Below, one piece after another: positions 1 to 7,334 of a stretch of DNA of 31,668 bases (positions within the stretch are counted from its first letter, which is position 1; each line of letters starts with the position of its first letter). The position numbers and the translations under genes are program-made. This stretch comes from a virus, in IMG/VR virus record IMGVR_UViG_3300043570_000882, positions 1 through 31,668 of that record. One strand, written 5' to 3'. The notes beneath the pieces were generated by a model, which had not been told where the DNA came from, did not search any database, and saw nothing but the letters and a program-made list of their open reading frames with translations.

Positions 1-88
1 CAAACACTTCATTCTTTATTCTTACATTTTGTCCAAAAGAAATCAGAGAAACGATTAAAAAACTAAAAAGGATAACGATTTTCTTCAT
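1..88 (-). CDS. N-terminus of an exported protein, cut by the window edge
   Basis: Twenty-nine codons run from an ATG at 86-88 to the left edge of the window. The peptide begins MKKIVILFSFLIVSLISFGQ and continues NVRIKNEVF. This is a clear signal peptide: two lysines, a hydrophobic core of about 14 residues, then a short polar region ending in SFGQ, a common cleavage context in Bacteroidetes secreted proteins. No lipobox cysteine is visible, so signal peptidase I processing is more likely than lipidation. The ATATTTATA motif lies 24 bases upstream of the ATG, the same spacing seen before several tail genes. The mature protein lies outside the window and its function cannot be judged; a cell-surface or lysis role is only a guess. 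Confidence 0.7.
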   Translation of the reverse strand, partial: MKKIVILFSFLIVSLISFGQNVRIKNEVF

Positions 89-112
89 ATTATAGCATAT
101 TTTTGTATATAC

Positions 113-121
113 TATAAATAT
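113..121 (-). promoter_or_regulatory. Candidate late promoter element (ATATTTATA)
   Basis: Read on the minus strand this is ATATTTATA, between the polymerase stop codon and the exported-protein start, 24 bases before that ATG. The same element precedes several tail genes in this window at a similar distance. No strong -33 box is evident. Confidence 0.4.
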
Positions 122-126
122 CGTAT

Positions 127-1410
127 CTATAACTTTCCGTAATCCAAACCCCAATTTGCTTTAATAGGAAACCCACCATCCTCAATGATTTCTTTCAATC
201 CTCTAATCAATTCTTTATCAACATCAGTAGGAACATCAAAAAGAAACGAATCATATGTATATAAACAAAATCGAATTTCACTTCCCCCAATCCAATCCAA
301 TATCCTTCTCATCTTATCCACATTCATTTCAGTTTCTACCGCTTGAAGTAGATAGTTGAATACTTTTTGTGGGTTAGGTTGTTCAATCCAGCTCAACGGA
401 ATCTCTCTATGTGGTGTTTGTAAGTAACCTCGCTTTTGTGTTTCAATCCATAATCCATCAATATAATCAGCCACAGCATTGAAGTAAGGTATCTTACGGA
501 AATCATCATCAATACCACCATAAAGTAATTGGAACGTAATTCCTTTCGATTCATCCACACTACATCCATATTGTTCGGCTAACCACTCATGCACCGAAGT
601 TGTTGGGAGTTCGAAGTTTACTAACTTACCAATCAATCGAGGGTGATATGCGTTATAATCCATTTGTAGGAATATTCCATCCGATACAAAACATTCTCTA
701 CTACCATCGGTTTTGTTTAGGGCGGCATAGTTCACACCACCATGTCTATTTGAAGGTCTACCGGTCACCGTAAATGGATTGTACTCCGTAAACACTAAAT
801 TATCGGGTGAAAGCTGTTTGGAAGCTTGAGGCCATCTATCAATAAATTTTTCCCCAACGACACGGATTCCCATTTGTTCAATTCGGGCTAAGGTTGGTAT
901 AAAAATATCGTTATACCAATTATAAGTTTTAGATTTCTGATTGATTGATTTACCAAGTTCGTTTTCAATTGCTTCACACAATTTGAGAATGGGAATGGAT
1001 TGAATGATGTCCTCTTTGTAACCCTTATGAATAAAGGGAGCCACTAAGTTTTGTATTGGTTGAGAATAGTCTATTGTTTTACCATGCTTTAAGAAGTAAG
1101 CGGTGTCAACATCATTCAAGCCTTCCCGTACATCCGTAAAAGATTGTAGTAGCTTTTTCTTTTGGAATACCCATTTTTCTCCGGCAGTATTCAACACACT
1201 AGCTATTTGCTCATTAGAGAGTGATATAGCGTCTGTATGTTGTTGTGGTAGTATATACTTGTCCGATTGGGTTCTAACGAATATAAACGATATATGAGTG
1301 TTATTAGGGTGCTTGTCATTATCTACCCACATAGGATACCAAACGGAAGCTTCGGTCTCCAGCTTTACACTCAATTCATTCAATTCATCAATAGACTCAA
1401 CAATTATCAT
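127..1410 (-). CDS. Short family A DNA polymerase-like protein
   Basis: A 427-residue protein resembling the polymerase half of DNA polymerase I (numbering from the ATG at 1408-1410). Visible landmarks in order are: a TGRPSNRHGGVNYAAL stretch near 216-231, like the Pol I TGRLSS..NLQNIP region; motif A, LQMDYNAYHPRL, with Asp251; motif B, KGITFQLLYGG, from Lys289; a FNYLLQAVETEM helix near 351-362, like the Pol I IQGxAAD helix; and motif C, YTYDSFLFD, with Asp387. Both metal-binding aspartates are present, but motif C reads YDS instead of HDE and the arginine four residues before the motif B lysine is missing. Residues 1-160 look like a degenerate exonuclease domain without a clear DxE. A TTG nine bases upstream is in frame but lies inside the -7 box, so I prefer the ATG. 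Replication or repair polymerase is likely; full activity is unproven. Confidence 0.75.
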   Translation of the reverse strand: MIIVESIDELNELSVKLETEASVWYPMWVDNDKHPNNTHISFIFVRTQSDKYILPQQHTDAISLSNEQIASVLNTAGEKWVFQKKKLLQSFTDVREGLNDVDTAYFLKHGKTIDYSQPIQNLVAPFIHKGYKEDIIQSIPILKLCEAIENELGKSINQKSKTYNWYNDIFIPTLARIEQMGIRVVGEKFIDRWPQASKQLSPDNLVFTEYNPFTVTGRPSNRHGGVNYAALNKTDGSRECFVSDGIFLQMDYNAYHPRLIGKLVNFELPTTSVHEWLAEQYGCSVDESKGITFQLLYGGIDDDFRKIPYFNAVADYIDGLWIETQKRGYLQTPHREIPLSWIEQPNPQKVFNYLLQAVETEMNVDKMRRILDWIGGSEIRFCLYTYDSFLFDVPTDVDKELIRGLKEIIEDGGFPIKANWGLDYGKL

Positions 1411-1416
1411 AGGATA

Positions 1417-1448
1417 CAAAGATACAAAAAAAATCCCAAACTACCAAA
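1417..1448 (-). promoter_or_regulatory. Bacteroidetes-type promoter for the polymerase gene
   Basis: On the minus strand TTTG (1448-1445) is followed by a 20-base spacer and TATCTTTG (1424-1417), an exact match to the Bacteroidetes TAnnTTTG -7 box. The box ends only six bases before the ATG at 1410, so the transcript should have almost no leader. The extended upstream box AATTTGGTAGTTTG is shared base for base with the promoter before the tmRNA. Confidence 0.65.
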
Positions 1449-1468
1449 TTAATGTAGAATGGGATTTT
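1426..1468 (-). terminator. Intrinsic terminator of the tmRNA gene
   Basis: Starting at the last base of the tmRNA CCA end, the minus strand forms a 9-bp stem AAAATCCCA / TGGGATTTT (1468-1460 with 1438-1430) around a 21-base loop, and the T-run continues to 1426. The loop is long, which weakens the call. The loop and the 3' arm are also the upstream part of the polymerase promoter, so stop and restart signals are nested. Confidence 0.5.
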
Positions 1469-1853
1469 GGTGGAGATGAGGGGAATCGAACCCCTGTCTT
1501 ACAAAGTAATCATAATACCAGCATATCACACGTTTAGGTAAAGTTTAATCTTATTCACTTTCCAAAATAATTGGGGCCGTATGGTTAGTACAGCTTTCCA
1601 CCAACCTATCAGTTTTTAAGAGCCGATAGGTAGAGCTCCGTTTTGTTCACTTCTATTTAAATGTTCCACGAGTGATGCGGAATGAACTAAGCAGCGTATG
1701 CGTACTCAGAAGCCCCAATGAATTCCATCATAGAATCAAAGGTCATAGTTGACATTTCGTCAGTTGTTTGTTTGCGCAGATTTAAAGAGCTCTAGCACAT
1801 CTCTCTACGTGTGGTACTACCATTCTCATTGCAATCAAGTCCATGGCATCCCC
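1468..1853 (-). ncRNA. ssrA: Transfer-messenger RNA (tmRNA), phage-encoded
   Basis: This 386-nt RNA carries both tRNA-like ends of a tmRNA. The 5' end GGGGATG pairs with CATCTCC next to an encoded ACCA tail as a 7-bp acceptor stem. The third pair is G-U, the alanine identity element expected of tmRNA. The T arm is AGGGG / CCCCT around TTCGATT (near 1479-1495). The 5' side has the short D-like segment typical of tmRNA, then a probable first pseudoknot (CACA/TGTG and AGAG/CTCT, ending near nt 68), an A-rich single-stranded stretch, and a reading frame ending EYAYAA then TAG. tmRNA with SmpB frees stalled ribosomes and tags the nascent chain for proteolysis. It has its own promoter (1864-1895) and a terminator. 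I see no smpB gene here, so it presumably uses host SmpB and alanyl-tRNA synthetase. Confidence 0.93.
1687..1767 (-). other. Probable tmRNA tag reading frame
   Basis: In the mRNA-like part of the tmRNA one frame ends SEYAYAA followed by TAG (stop at 1687-1689). This resembles the hydrophobic Ala-Ala end of known tags such as YALAA. Reading back from the stop, the frame is open for at least 26 codons to ACA at 1765-1767, in the A-rich region where the resume codon is expected. A shorter option starts at the GGG at 1714-1716 (GASEYAYAA), which resembles Gly-initial Bacteroidetes tags but lies about 48 nt too far from the first pseudoknot. A third option, in another frame, starts at GCA (1773-1775), 10 nt after the pseudoknot, and reads ANKQLTKCQL then TGA. 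Confidence 0.55.
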
Positions 1854-1863
1854 ATATAATATG

Positions 1864-1895
1864 TAAATATACGAAATTAATTTCAAACTACCAAA
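1864..1895 (-). promoter_or_regulatory. Promoter of the tmRNA gene
   Basis: On the minus strand TTTG (1895-1892), a 20-base spacer and TATATTTA (1871-1864) lie upstream of the tmRNA 5' end at 1853. The spacer length equals that of the polymerase promoter, and both share the 14-base AATTTGGTAGTTTG. The -7 box differs from TAnnTTTG only in its last base. The upstream box overlaps the stop codon of the preceding tail gene. Confidence 0.6.
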
Positions 1896-2273
1896 TTATT
1901 TTACTTTTGCGAATTGTAAAAGATTTGAAAGATAATGTGATAAGTTTGGAATAGTTGTAGTAGCTGCTCTTACAGAATTTGAATTTGATTCCATAATTTC
2001 CTGAGGTATTCCTGTTAATCGCCATTGTACCGATACAATGGAGTAATAATCATTAAAGTTTGCATTAGATGCGTTAATTGCCTCTATTTCAAAAATAGGT
2101 GCATTTATATCATTTGCCTTTTGTATAAAATATCTTTCAATATATCCATTATAATAATCCCCATCGGTTGGTTTTGGAAAATATGATATAGGTCTGGCCG
2201 GTGTTACGCTAGGTAAGTTTTTGTCCAATGCCAATTTTGCATATGAAAATACATTTGTTAATCCAGTTTCCAT
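1896..2273 (-). CDS. Small virion or baseplate-associated protein, function unknown
   Basis: A 125-residue protein of a type I do not recognise. It has no signal peptide or membrane segment. The N-terminal half contains a PKPTDGDYYNGYIERYFIQK stretch, aromatic and polar in the manner of small baseplate or neck proteins of T4-like phages, and the C-terminus is a short helical region. It begins five bases after the hub-like gene ends and is the last gene of the tail cluster before the tmRNA, so a baseplate role is likely by position only. Its stop codon overlaps the upstream box of the tmRNA promoter. Confidence 0.6.
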   Translation of the reverse strand: METGLTNVFSYAKLALDKNLPSVTPARPISYFPKPTDGDYYNGYIERYFIQKANDINAPIFEIEAINASNANFNDYYSIVSVQWRLTGIPQEIMESNSNSVRAATTTIPNLSHYLSNLLQFAKVK

Positions 2274-2278
2274 ATTAT

Positions 2279-5080
2279 TTATTTTTCAAAGTGTTGCCTA
2301 TATTGTCCAGTTACAGTAGTTGTCCATAAGTTACCATCAATGTTTTGCTCAATATTAATTACTTGAAAAAATCCATTTTTTTCATATCTTTCAGGTATAC
2401 CAACTATATTAAATATATCTCCTCTACGAATTCCACTCTTTCCCATAATTTTAAAAGTGTATTTTATTGGTAATAATATAGAAGTTTTTGAAACATCACC
2501 ATATGATTCAAATGCATTGTTTTTCATAATATCAAATATTTGAGTATCCGTACAACAATATATTCTAAAATCATTTCGTAAATTTACAAATTTACGAGTA
2601 GCATCTTCAAAATCCTGCTGTGGTCTCTTATCTGACATAGCCGCAATAACTGGATTTAAAATTATATCAATTTTGTTTATATTATTTGTAAGTGTGGTAG
2701 TAGCCGTTTCTTGTACTTGCCTTTTTAAATCCTTTATATCATTTTTTAATTTTTCCCAAGCCTGGCCGTCGGCCGTTGTAGTATCACCTCTCATATTGTA
2801 ATATGGGTCATCCGCAAGTCTAGTAGCCTCAATTATACCGGGATTATAATTAATATAGTCTGTAAAAACCAAAACACCGGCTGCAGTTCTGTATTCAATA
2901 AATTCAGCTTTAGCTAAACCTATTTTAATTGCTCTCCATGCTTTACCTTTCCAACCTGTTGGATTTTTTTGCTTTACCAAAGTACCCTTCCATGTTGCTA
3001 ATTGAGCTTCCTTTGCAGCTAAATCTACTTTAAGAGCAGCTGTGGTTTTTCCTCCTACCGGCGCAGTACCAGTTGGCGTATTATCAGTAAAGCCAATTCC
3101 ACTAAAAAATAAATCCTTTTTATCAGTAAAGATACCACCAATATCTAATCCTTGTGAACTTGGATTTGATGTATAATTTTCTCTTTTTAAAATTATTTGA
3201 TTAGTCATTTCAGATGGAATATCTACTTGTAAATTGGCTTCTAAAAATACAGATAGTTCACCAGCATGCCTAAACAGTTGTATGTTATTTTTTGGTATAG
3301 CACAATACCCTGCAAAATTTTCATCTATAACCGAAAGTTCAATATCTCCATTTTCACCAACTCTTTCTACAATTTGAAAATTCCAAAAAGAATTTACAGC
3401 ATCAGACATTTCGTTTAGCATATCTAACAATACGTCTTTTATTGATTTATTTGCTGAATTTTTTATGGCTTTGCTAAATACATCAAAATTAACATAAAGG
3501 TTTTCCAATTGGCCATGATATCCACTCTTTTCAAAATACCCCGGCCATGATTTGTAATTCCAAGGCTTTCCTCTTGAATCTACTCCAGTTGGAATATTCG
3601 TATATTGAACAAATGATGTAGTACCAATAGATGCATCAAACTCACTGTTTAATACAGAATCAACAGGTACTTCACTATCATTTAAAAAATATGTAAAGAA
3701 ATCAGGTATCTTTCCGGGTATTATTAATTTAGCCGGATTTGTTGAGAATATTTTTGGGAACGCTCCAATTGTGGAATCCGCATTTATTCTTACATTTATT
3801 TCTTTATCTCCTACTTTATAAGTAGTTAAACCATTATTTGCATTTAAAATTCTAATAGCTAAGTCAAACTTTATATATTTGTAATCAGACCCTAATTTTT
3901 CTCTAGGAACAATCCAACTACCAACTTTAAATTCTTTCATCAATCCCAAGCTCTGTCCTACGCTTTCTAAACTATCAATTGTTTTGTATGAATTTACAAC
4001 ACTATTCACTGCGTAATCAAATCCAATTAAATCTCTGGAGTTCCAGGCTGGAACACCCATAACTGCTTTTGTAACCATTTTTGCGACTTCGCCAATTTGC
4101 CTTTCCGGTGGTAATAAATTGAACATATATTTGTATCGTCTACCAGCAACTTCAGGGGCGGTAACGCCTGCCTTTGATATATCGGATATACTAAATAATC
4201 GTACCGAAGGGAACTTTGATACTACTTTTGTTTTTTTACCAGTGGTGGCGTCTGTTTTTACCGTTATTATATTTATATTTTTATGTTGTTGTAAAAAAGT
4301 AGGTAAGCCCGGCATACCTCTTAAATTTACAGTTATTATAAAATTTTCATTTTCGGATGCTACACTACCACCAACTATAAATGCAAAAAATGAATCATAG
4401 TTTCCATAGGATTCAAATCTTTTATTTTGCAATACATCAAAATCTAAATTATCATCTGCAGCTTGTGTTACAATTGTTTTGGTATCGGTTGTATCTATTA
4501 ATTGAGCCAATGCTTCCGTATCACCCCATCCATATTCTATTAATATACTAAAGCCAGGTTCCATAAAATACCTTTGCATTTCTTCTAATTGAGGTAATGA
4601 GAAGCATTTTATTATTAATGTTCCAACTCTTGATATATGGTCTTTCCCTTCTTTTATTTCTAAACTTGTAACAACAGGAGATGGCCTCAATATCCAATCT
4701 TGGTCTTCATCATTATTTTCATTTCCATTTGTTTTTATCAAACCACGTTGATATGCTACAGATGGATATACCCATTTATTTTTAAAGTTTTTTCCAATAG
4801 GGCCGCTACCTTTTTGATTACCATAACTACCTCTATCACTATTTCCTGACATTACTGTTGTAGCTGCTCTAAATGAATCTACTATTTTTAATTCATCATC
4901 TAAAGTTGCAGATTGTAATATTAACCCATCCTCTGCTCCAGAAAAAATTCGTATCCAAGGAAATTTACCAGATAAAGTTTTATTTCTATTTTTATCTTTA
5001 TATGGTCCAGTTGTCATACCGGATGTAATACTATTATACTGGTTTGCTCCTATTTTTGTAAATTTTGGAAATGTTGACAT
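2279..5080 (-). CDS. Probable baseplate hub protein
   Basis: A 933-residue protein. Near residues 130-190 a conserved-looking stretch, RPSPVVTSLEIKEG followed by a helix and IEYGWGD, suggests a structural baseplate domain. The last ~55 residues (RRGDIFNIVGIPERYEKNGFF, then ...TTTVTGQYRQHFEK) look like the beta-rich end of hub proteins of the gp27 / late control D type, with a loop that defines an interface and a terminal strand. Residues about 675-830 are a Lys- and Ala-rich helical insert with likely coiled coils. The neighbours are a LysM protein upstream and a small protein downstream, matching the hub end of a T4-like tail cluster. The hub would form the centre of the baseplate. No lysozyme active-site motif is evident, so this is not a gp5-type fusion as far as I can see. 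Confidence 0.6.
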   Translation of the reverse strand: MSTFPKFTKIGANQYNSITSGMTTGPYKDKNRNKTLSGKFPWIRIFSGAEDGLILQSATLDDELKIVDSFRAATTVMSGNSDRGSYGNQKGSGPIGKNFKNKWVYPSVAYQRGLIKTNGNENNDEDQDWILRPSPVVTSLEIKEGKDHISRVGTLIIKCFSLPQLEEMQRYFMEPGFSILIEYGWGDTEALAQLIDTTDTKTIVTQAADDNLDFDVLQNKRFESYGNYDSFFAFIVGGSVASENENFIITVNLRGMPGLPTFLQQHKNINIITVKTDATTGKKTKVVSKFPSVRLFSISDISKAGVTAPEVAGRRYKYMFNLLPPERQIGEVAKMVTKAVMGVPAWNSRDLIGFDYAVNSVVNSYKTIDSLESVGQSLGLMKEFKVGSWIVPREKLGSDYKYIKFDLAIRILNANNGLTTYKVGDKEINVRINADSTIGAFPKIFSTNPAKLIIPGKIPDFFTYFLNDSEVPVDSVLNSEFDASIGTTSFVQYTNIPTGVDSRGKPWNYKSWPGYFEKSGYHGQLENLYVNFDVFSKAIKNSANKSIKDVLLDMLNEMSDAVNSFWNFQIVERVGENGDIELSVIDENFAGYCAIPKNNIQLFRHAGELSVFLEANLQVDIPSEMTNQIILKRENYTSNPSSQGLDIGGIFTDKKDLFFSGIGFTDNTPTGTAPVGGKTTAALKVDLAAKEAQLATWKGTLVKQKNPTGWKGKAWRAIKIGLAKAEFIEYRTAAGVLVFTDYINYNPGIIEATRLADDPYYNMRGDTTTADGQAWEKLKNDIKDLKRQVQETATTTLTNNINKIDIILNPVIAAMSDKRPQQDFEDATRKFVNLRNDFRIYCCTDTQIFDIMKNNAFESYGDVSKTSILLPIKYTFKIMGKSGIRRGDIFNIVGIPERYEKNGFFQVINIEQNIDGNLWTTTVTGQYRQHFEK

Positions 5081-5097
5081 ATTATTGTAATTGTTTA

Positions 5098-5367
5098 TTA
5101 AAGATAGCGTGGATAATCAACAGGAATTCTTAAAATTGTACCATCTTTAAATCCAATCGGAGCAGTATGTATATTATTTGCCGATGCAATTACCCACCAC
5201 TTACCAGGATCTCCATAAAATTCATTTGCTAATGTATCCAATCTATCTCCAGTTTCTGTTGCAATAGTAATATCCATTGCGTTTATTGGAATGTTTGGTA
5301 ATATAGTTGCTTGATAAGCATCCTTACCATCTAATGTTTTTTTAATAGCATTTTTATTGTATCTCAT
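5098..5367 (-). CDS. LysM-domain baseplate protein (gp53 / tail protein X type)
   Basis: An 89-residue protein made almost entirely of one LysM-like fold. The core DRLDTLANEFYGDPGKWWVI followed by ASANNI fits the LysM helix pattern: an opening hydrophobic segment, FYGDPxxWW, and an Asn-rich turn. A TILRIP strand closes the domain. Small proteins like this occur in contractile tails (P2 gpX; the LysM region of T4 gp53), where they sit on the baseplate hub or sheath end and may touch peptidoglycan. It lies between the 647-residue protein and the hub-like protein, the expected neighbourhood. The fold is well supported; the exact T4 counterpart is inferred. Confidence 0.8.
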   Translation of the reverse strand: MRYNKNAIKKTLDGKDAYQATILPNIPINAMDITIATETGDRLDTLANEFYGDPGKWWVIASANNIHTAPIGFKDGTILRIPVDYPRYL

Positions 5368-5378
5368 ATCAATATATA

Positions 5379-7322
5379 TTAGTTTTTACCAATTTGTGGA
5401 GTAAACAAAAATCCTTTCGTACCATAATCATATTTCAAGTTTCCGTTCAACGCAACCTTCTTAATGTTATTTATATAGCTGGTTATGTCTATATATTGTT
5501 GATTGATTTGTTCACGCTGTTTAAAATCCTTAGCGTTAGGAGCTCTCCCTGCTTTAGTTGTTCTAGTAAAAAAGCTTGGTTTAAAATTTTCTTCCCATTC
5601 CTTTAGTTGATTAAGTAAAGCTTTTTGCTGGTCAACAAGAGCACCAGTTGCTTTGTTTGCTGTAACTTCTGCTTCAGTCAATAGAGCATCTTTAGGAATA
5701 TTTCGTCTAATATACTTTAAATCATTAGAAATCATATCACTTCCAGGATTTTTATTTATATATGCAGGTACGAATAAAGTATGACTTACGGCAGCAAGTG
5801 GTTTTTCTTCTTTTTTTACCTCTTTTTTAGCAGGAAGTTTACCCGTTTTCCACCAAGTTTTTAAAGCTTTAGCAGATTGGGTTATATTATTATCGATAAT
5901 TTGTGCATTAATATATGCGTAATTAAGTAAATCATCAACTGGTTCTTTTATAGCTATACCTGTATTTATTGCGAAGTTACCAACATTTAATACTGCATTG
6001 GCCGTTGATAGTGCAGTATTTAGTGCAAGTACTCCAGGTAAAGCTTTAAAAACCATACCATATTCTCCCATTTTCCAAAAATTTGCTGTCATCGAATTTG
6101 CATTAATTATAGTATATCGATTCACTCTAATTTGGTCATCAATTTCAGCAGCCCCACTTTCTAGCGTTTTGGATACATACCCATATACATTATATCCCTT
6201 TTTGTGAACTTCATCTTGTCTTTTTCTAAAATTTTTTTCAGGTGAGTAACTATCGGATGCTTGCTCATATTCTTCAGCATTCTTAAGTAATTTCATAAAT
6301 GTGCCGCCATATTGTTTTCTATAGTCTTTGCTAGATTGACCATCATAAGCACTCATAGCTGCTGCATTAATAACATCAAAATTGTTTTCAAATGTCTTTG
6401 CTTTTTCTAAATACACATCATTACTTATTCCAAATTTTCCTGCAAAAAAGCTATATGGAGAGGCTATTTCTTTAAGTCCCTCATATATTCCAACATTACC
6501 AATCACTTTATCAGGATTTAGCGTAAACTTAATTGTTTGTAATTTACTACCTCTTGCTTTATACCTTGTAAGACTAGAGGATTTATCTATATAATTCCTA
6601 AGCGTAAAGATAGACCTTTGTGTTGTAGCACCAAGTATATTTAAATCTTTTACAGCTGTAAACAAGTCATGACTTGTATGCGATATAACAGACCCCACTT
6701 TACCAGGAAGGATACCTTTTAAACGATACAAAGTGAGGATATTAACATTCTGCCCAGTTGCAATTAAAAATGATGATAAAATATCCTGTCCTTTATAATT
6801 ATAATACGCTGCGGTTGAAAAAATTCTAGGAACTAATGTAGCTGCTTTAACTTGATTTGCCGTCATTGATATTCCCTTACCAAATCGTACTATCTTACCT
6901 CCATTTCCACCGGTAACTACTACATCAAACATACTAAACAAAGCTTTACCGGCCGCCAATCCTGCTCCCACATGAGATGGGGCCCCTAAAAAAGATGCAG
7001 CCTCATTATAACTAGTTCCTACTGGCGCCCATATACCCTCACCATATGTATTTTTAATTTCAATTCCACCACCATCGTTTACCGGTACTAATGCATTCCA
7101 TATTTTTGCGCTTTTTGCATCTTCTTCGGATAATCCTACACCAGATGTTGGCGTTACATTGTATATTCTACTATCAGCGGCACGATTAGAAATGGTATTT
7201 GATAAAGCGTTTTTTGTTAATTTAATCCCCTGCGAAGGGAGTGTATTCAATGATTTTTTAAAATCATCTGTTATAGTCCCAATTTTTATTGGAGTAGCTA
7301 ATCCAGTTAATATACTTCCCAT
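5379..7322 (-). CDS. Large baseplate-region protein, function unknown
   Basis: A 647-residue protein without a family I recognise. The N-terminal third is Gly/Ala-rich (GTSYNEAASFLGAPSHVGAG and nearby). Around residues 400-470 there is a long moderately hydrophobic helical stretch (MVFKALPGVLALNTALSTAN), followed by a Lys/Glu-rich linker (KKEVKKEEK) near 500 and a helical C-terminal region with a likely coiled coil (VDQQKALLNQLKEWEENF). It has no signal peptide. It sits between the tube-initiator-like and LysM genes with gaps of only 11-12 bases, so it is almost certainly co-transcribed baseplate machinery. Possibilities include a wedge component or a protein held inside the tail that interacts with membranes. 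Confidence 0.55.
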   Translation of the reverse strand: MGSILTGLATPIKIGTITDDFKKSLNTLPSQGIKLTKNALSNTISNRAADSRIYNVTPTSGVGLSEEDAKSAKIWNALVPVNDGGGIEIKNTYGEGIWAPVGTSYNEAASFLGAPSHVGAGLAAGKALFSMFDVVVTGGNGGKIVRFGKGISMTANQVKAATLVPRIFSTAAYYNYKGQDILSSFLIATGQNVNILTLYRLKGILPGKVGSVISHTSHDLFTAVKDLNILGATTQRSIFTLRNYIDKSSSLTRYKARGSKLQTIKFTLNPDKVIGNVGIYEGLKEIASPYSFFAGKFGISNDVYLEKAKTFENNFDVINAAAMSAYDGQSSKDYRKQYGGTFMKLLKNAEEYEQASDSYSPEKNFRKRQDEVHKKGYNVYGYVSKTLESGAAEIDDQIRVNRYTIINANSMTANFWKMGEYGMVFKALPGVLALNTALSTANAVLNVGNFAINTGIAIKEPVDDLLNYAYINAQIIDNNITQSAKALKTWWKTGKLPAKKEVKKEEKPLAAVSHTLFVPAYINKNPGSDMISNDLKYIRRNIPKDALLTEAEVTANKATGALVDQQKALLNQLKEWEENFKPSFFTRTTKAGRAPNAKDFKQREQINQQYIDITSYINNIKKVALNGNLKYDYGTKGFLFTPQIGKN

Positions 7323-7334
7323 ATCATAAATTTA

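Noticed and set aside
1298-1537. A plus-strand ORF containing DEGNRTPVLQSN
   Set aside because: GNRTPV is the well-known false translation of a tRNA-type T arm read backwards. Here it is the 3' end of the tmRNA.
2279-5080. Lysozyme or peptidase domain in the hub-like protein
   Set aside because: No catalytic motif of gp5-type lysozyme or NlpC/P60 peptidase was visible; the insert near residues 675-830 is lysine-rich and helical.
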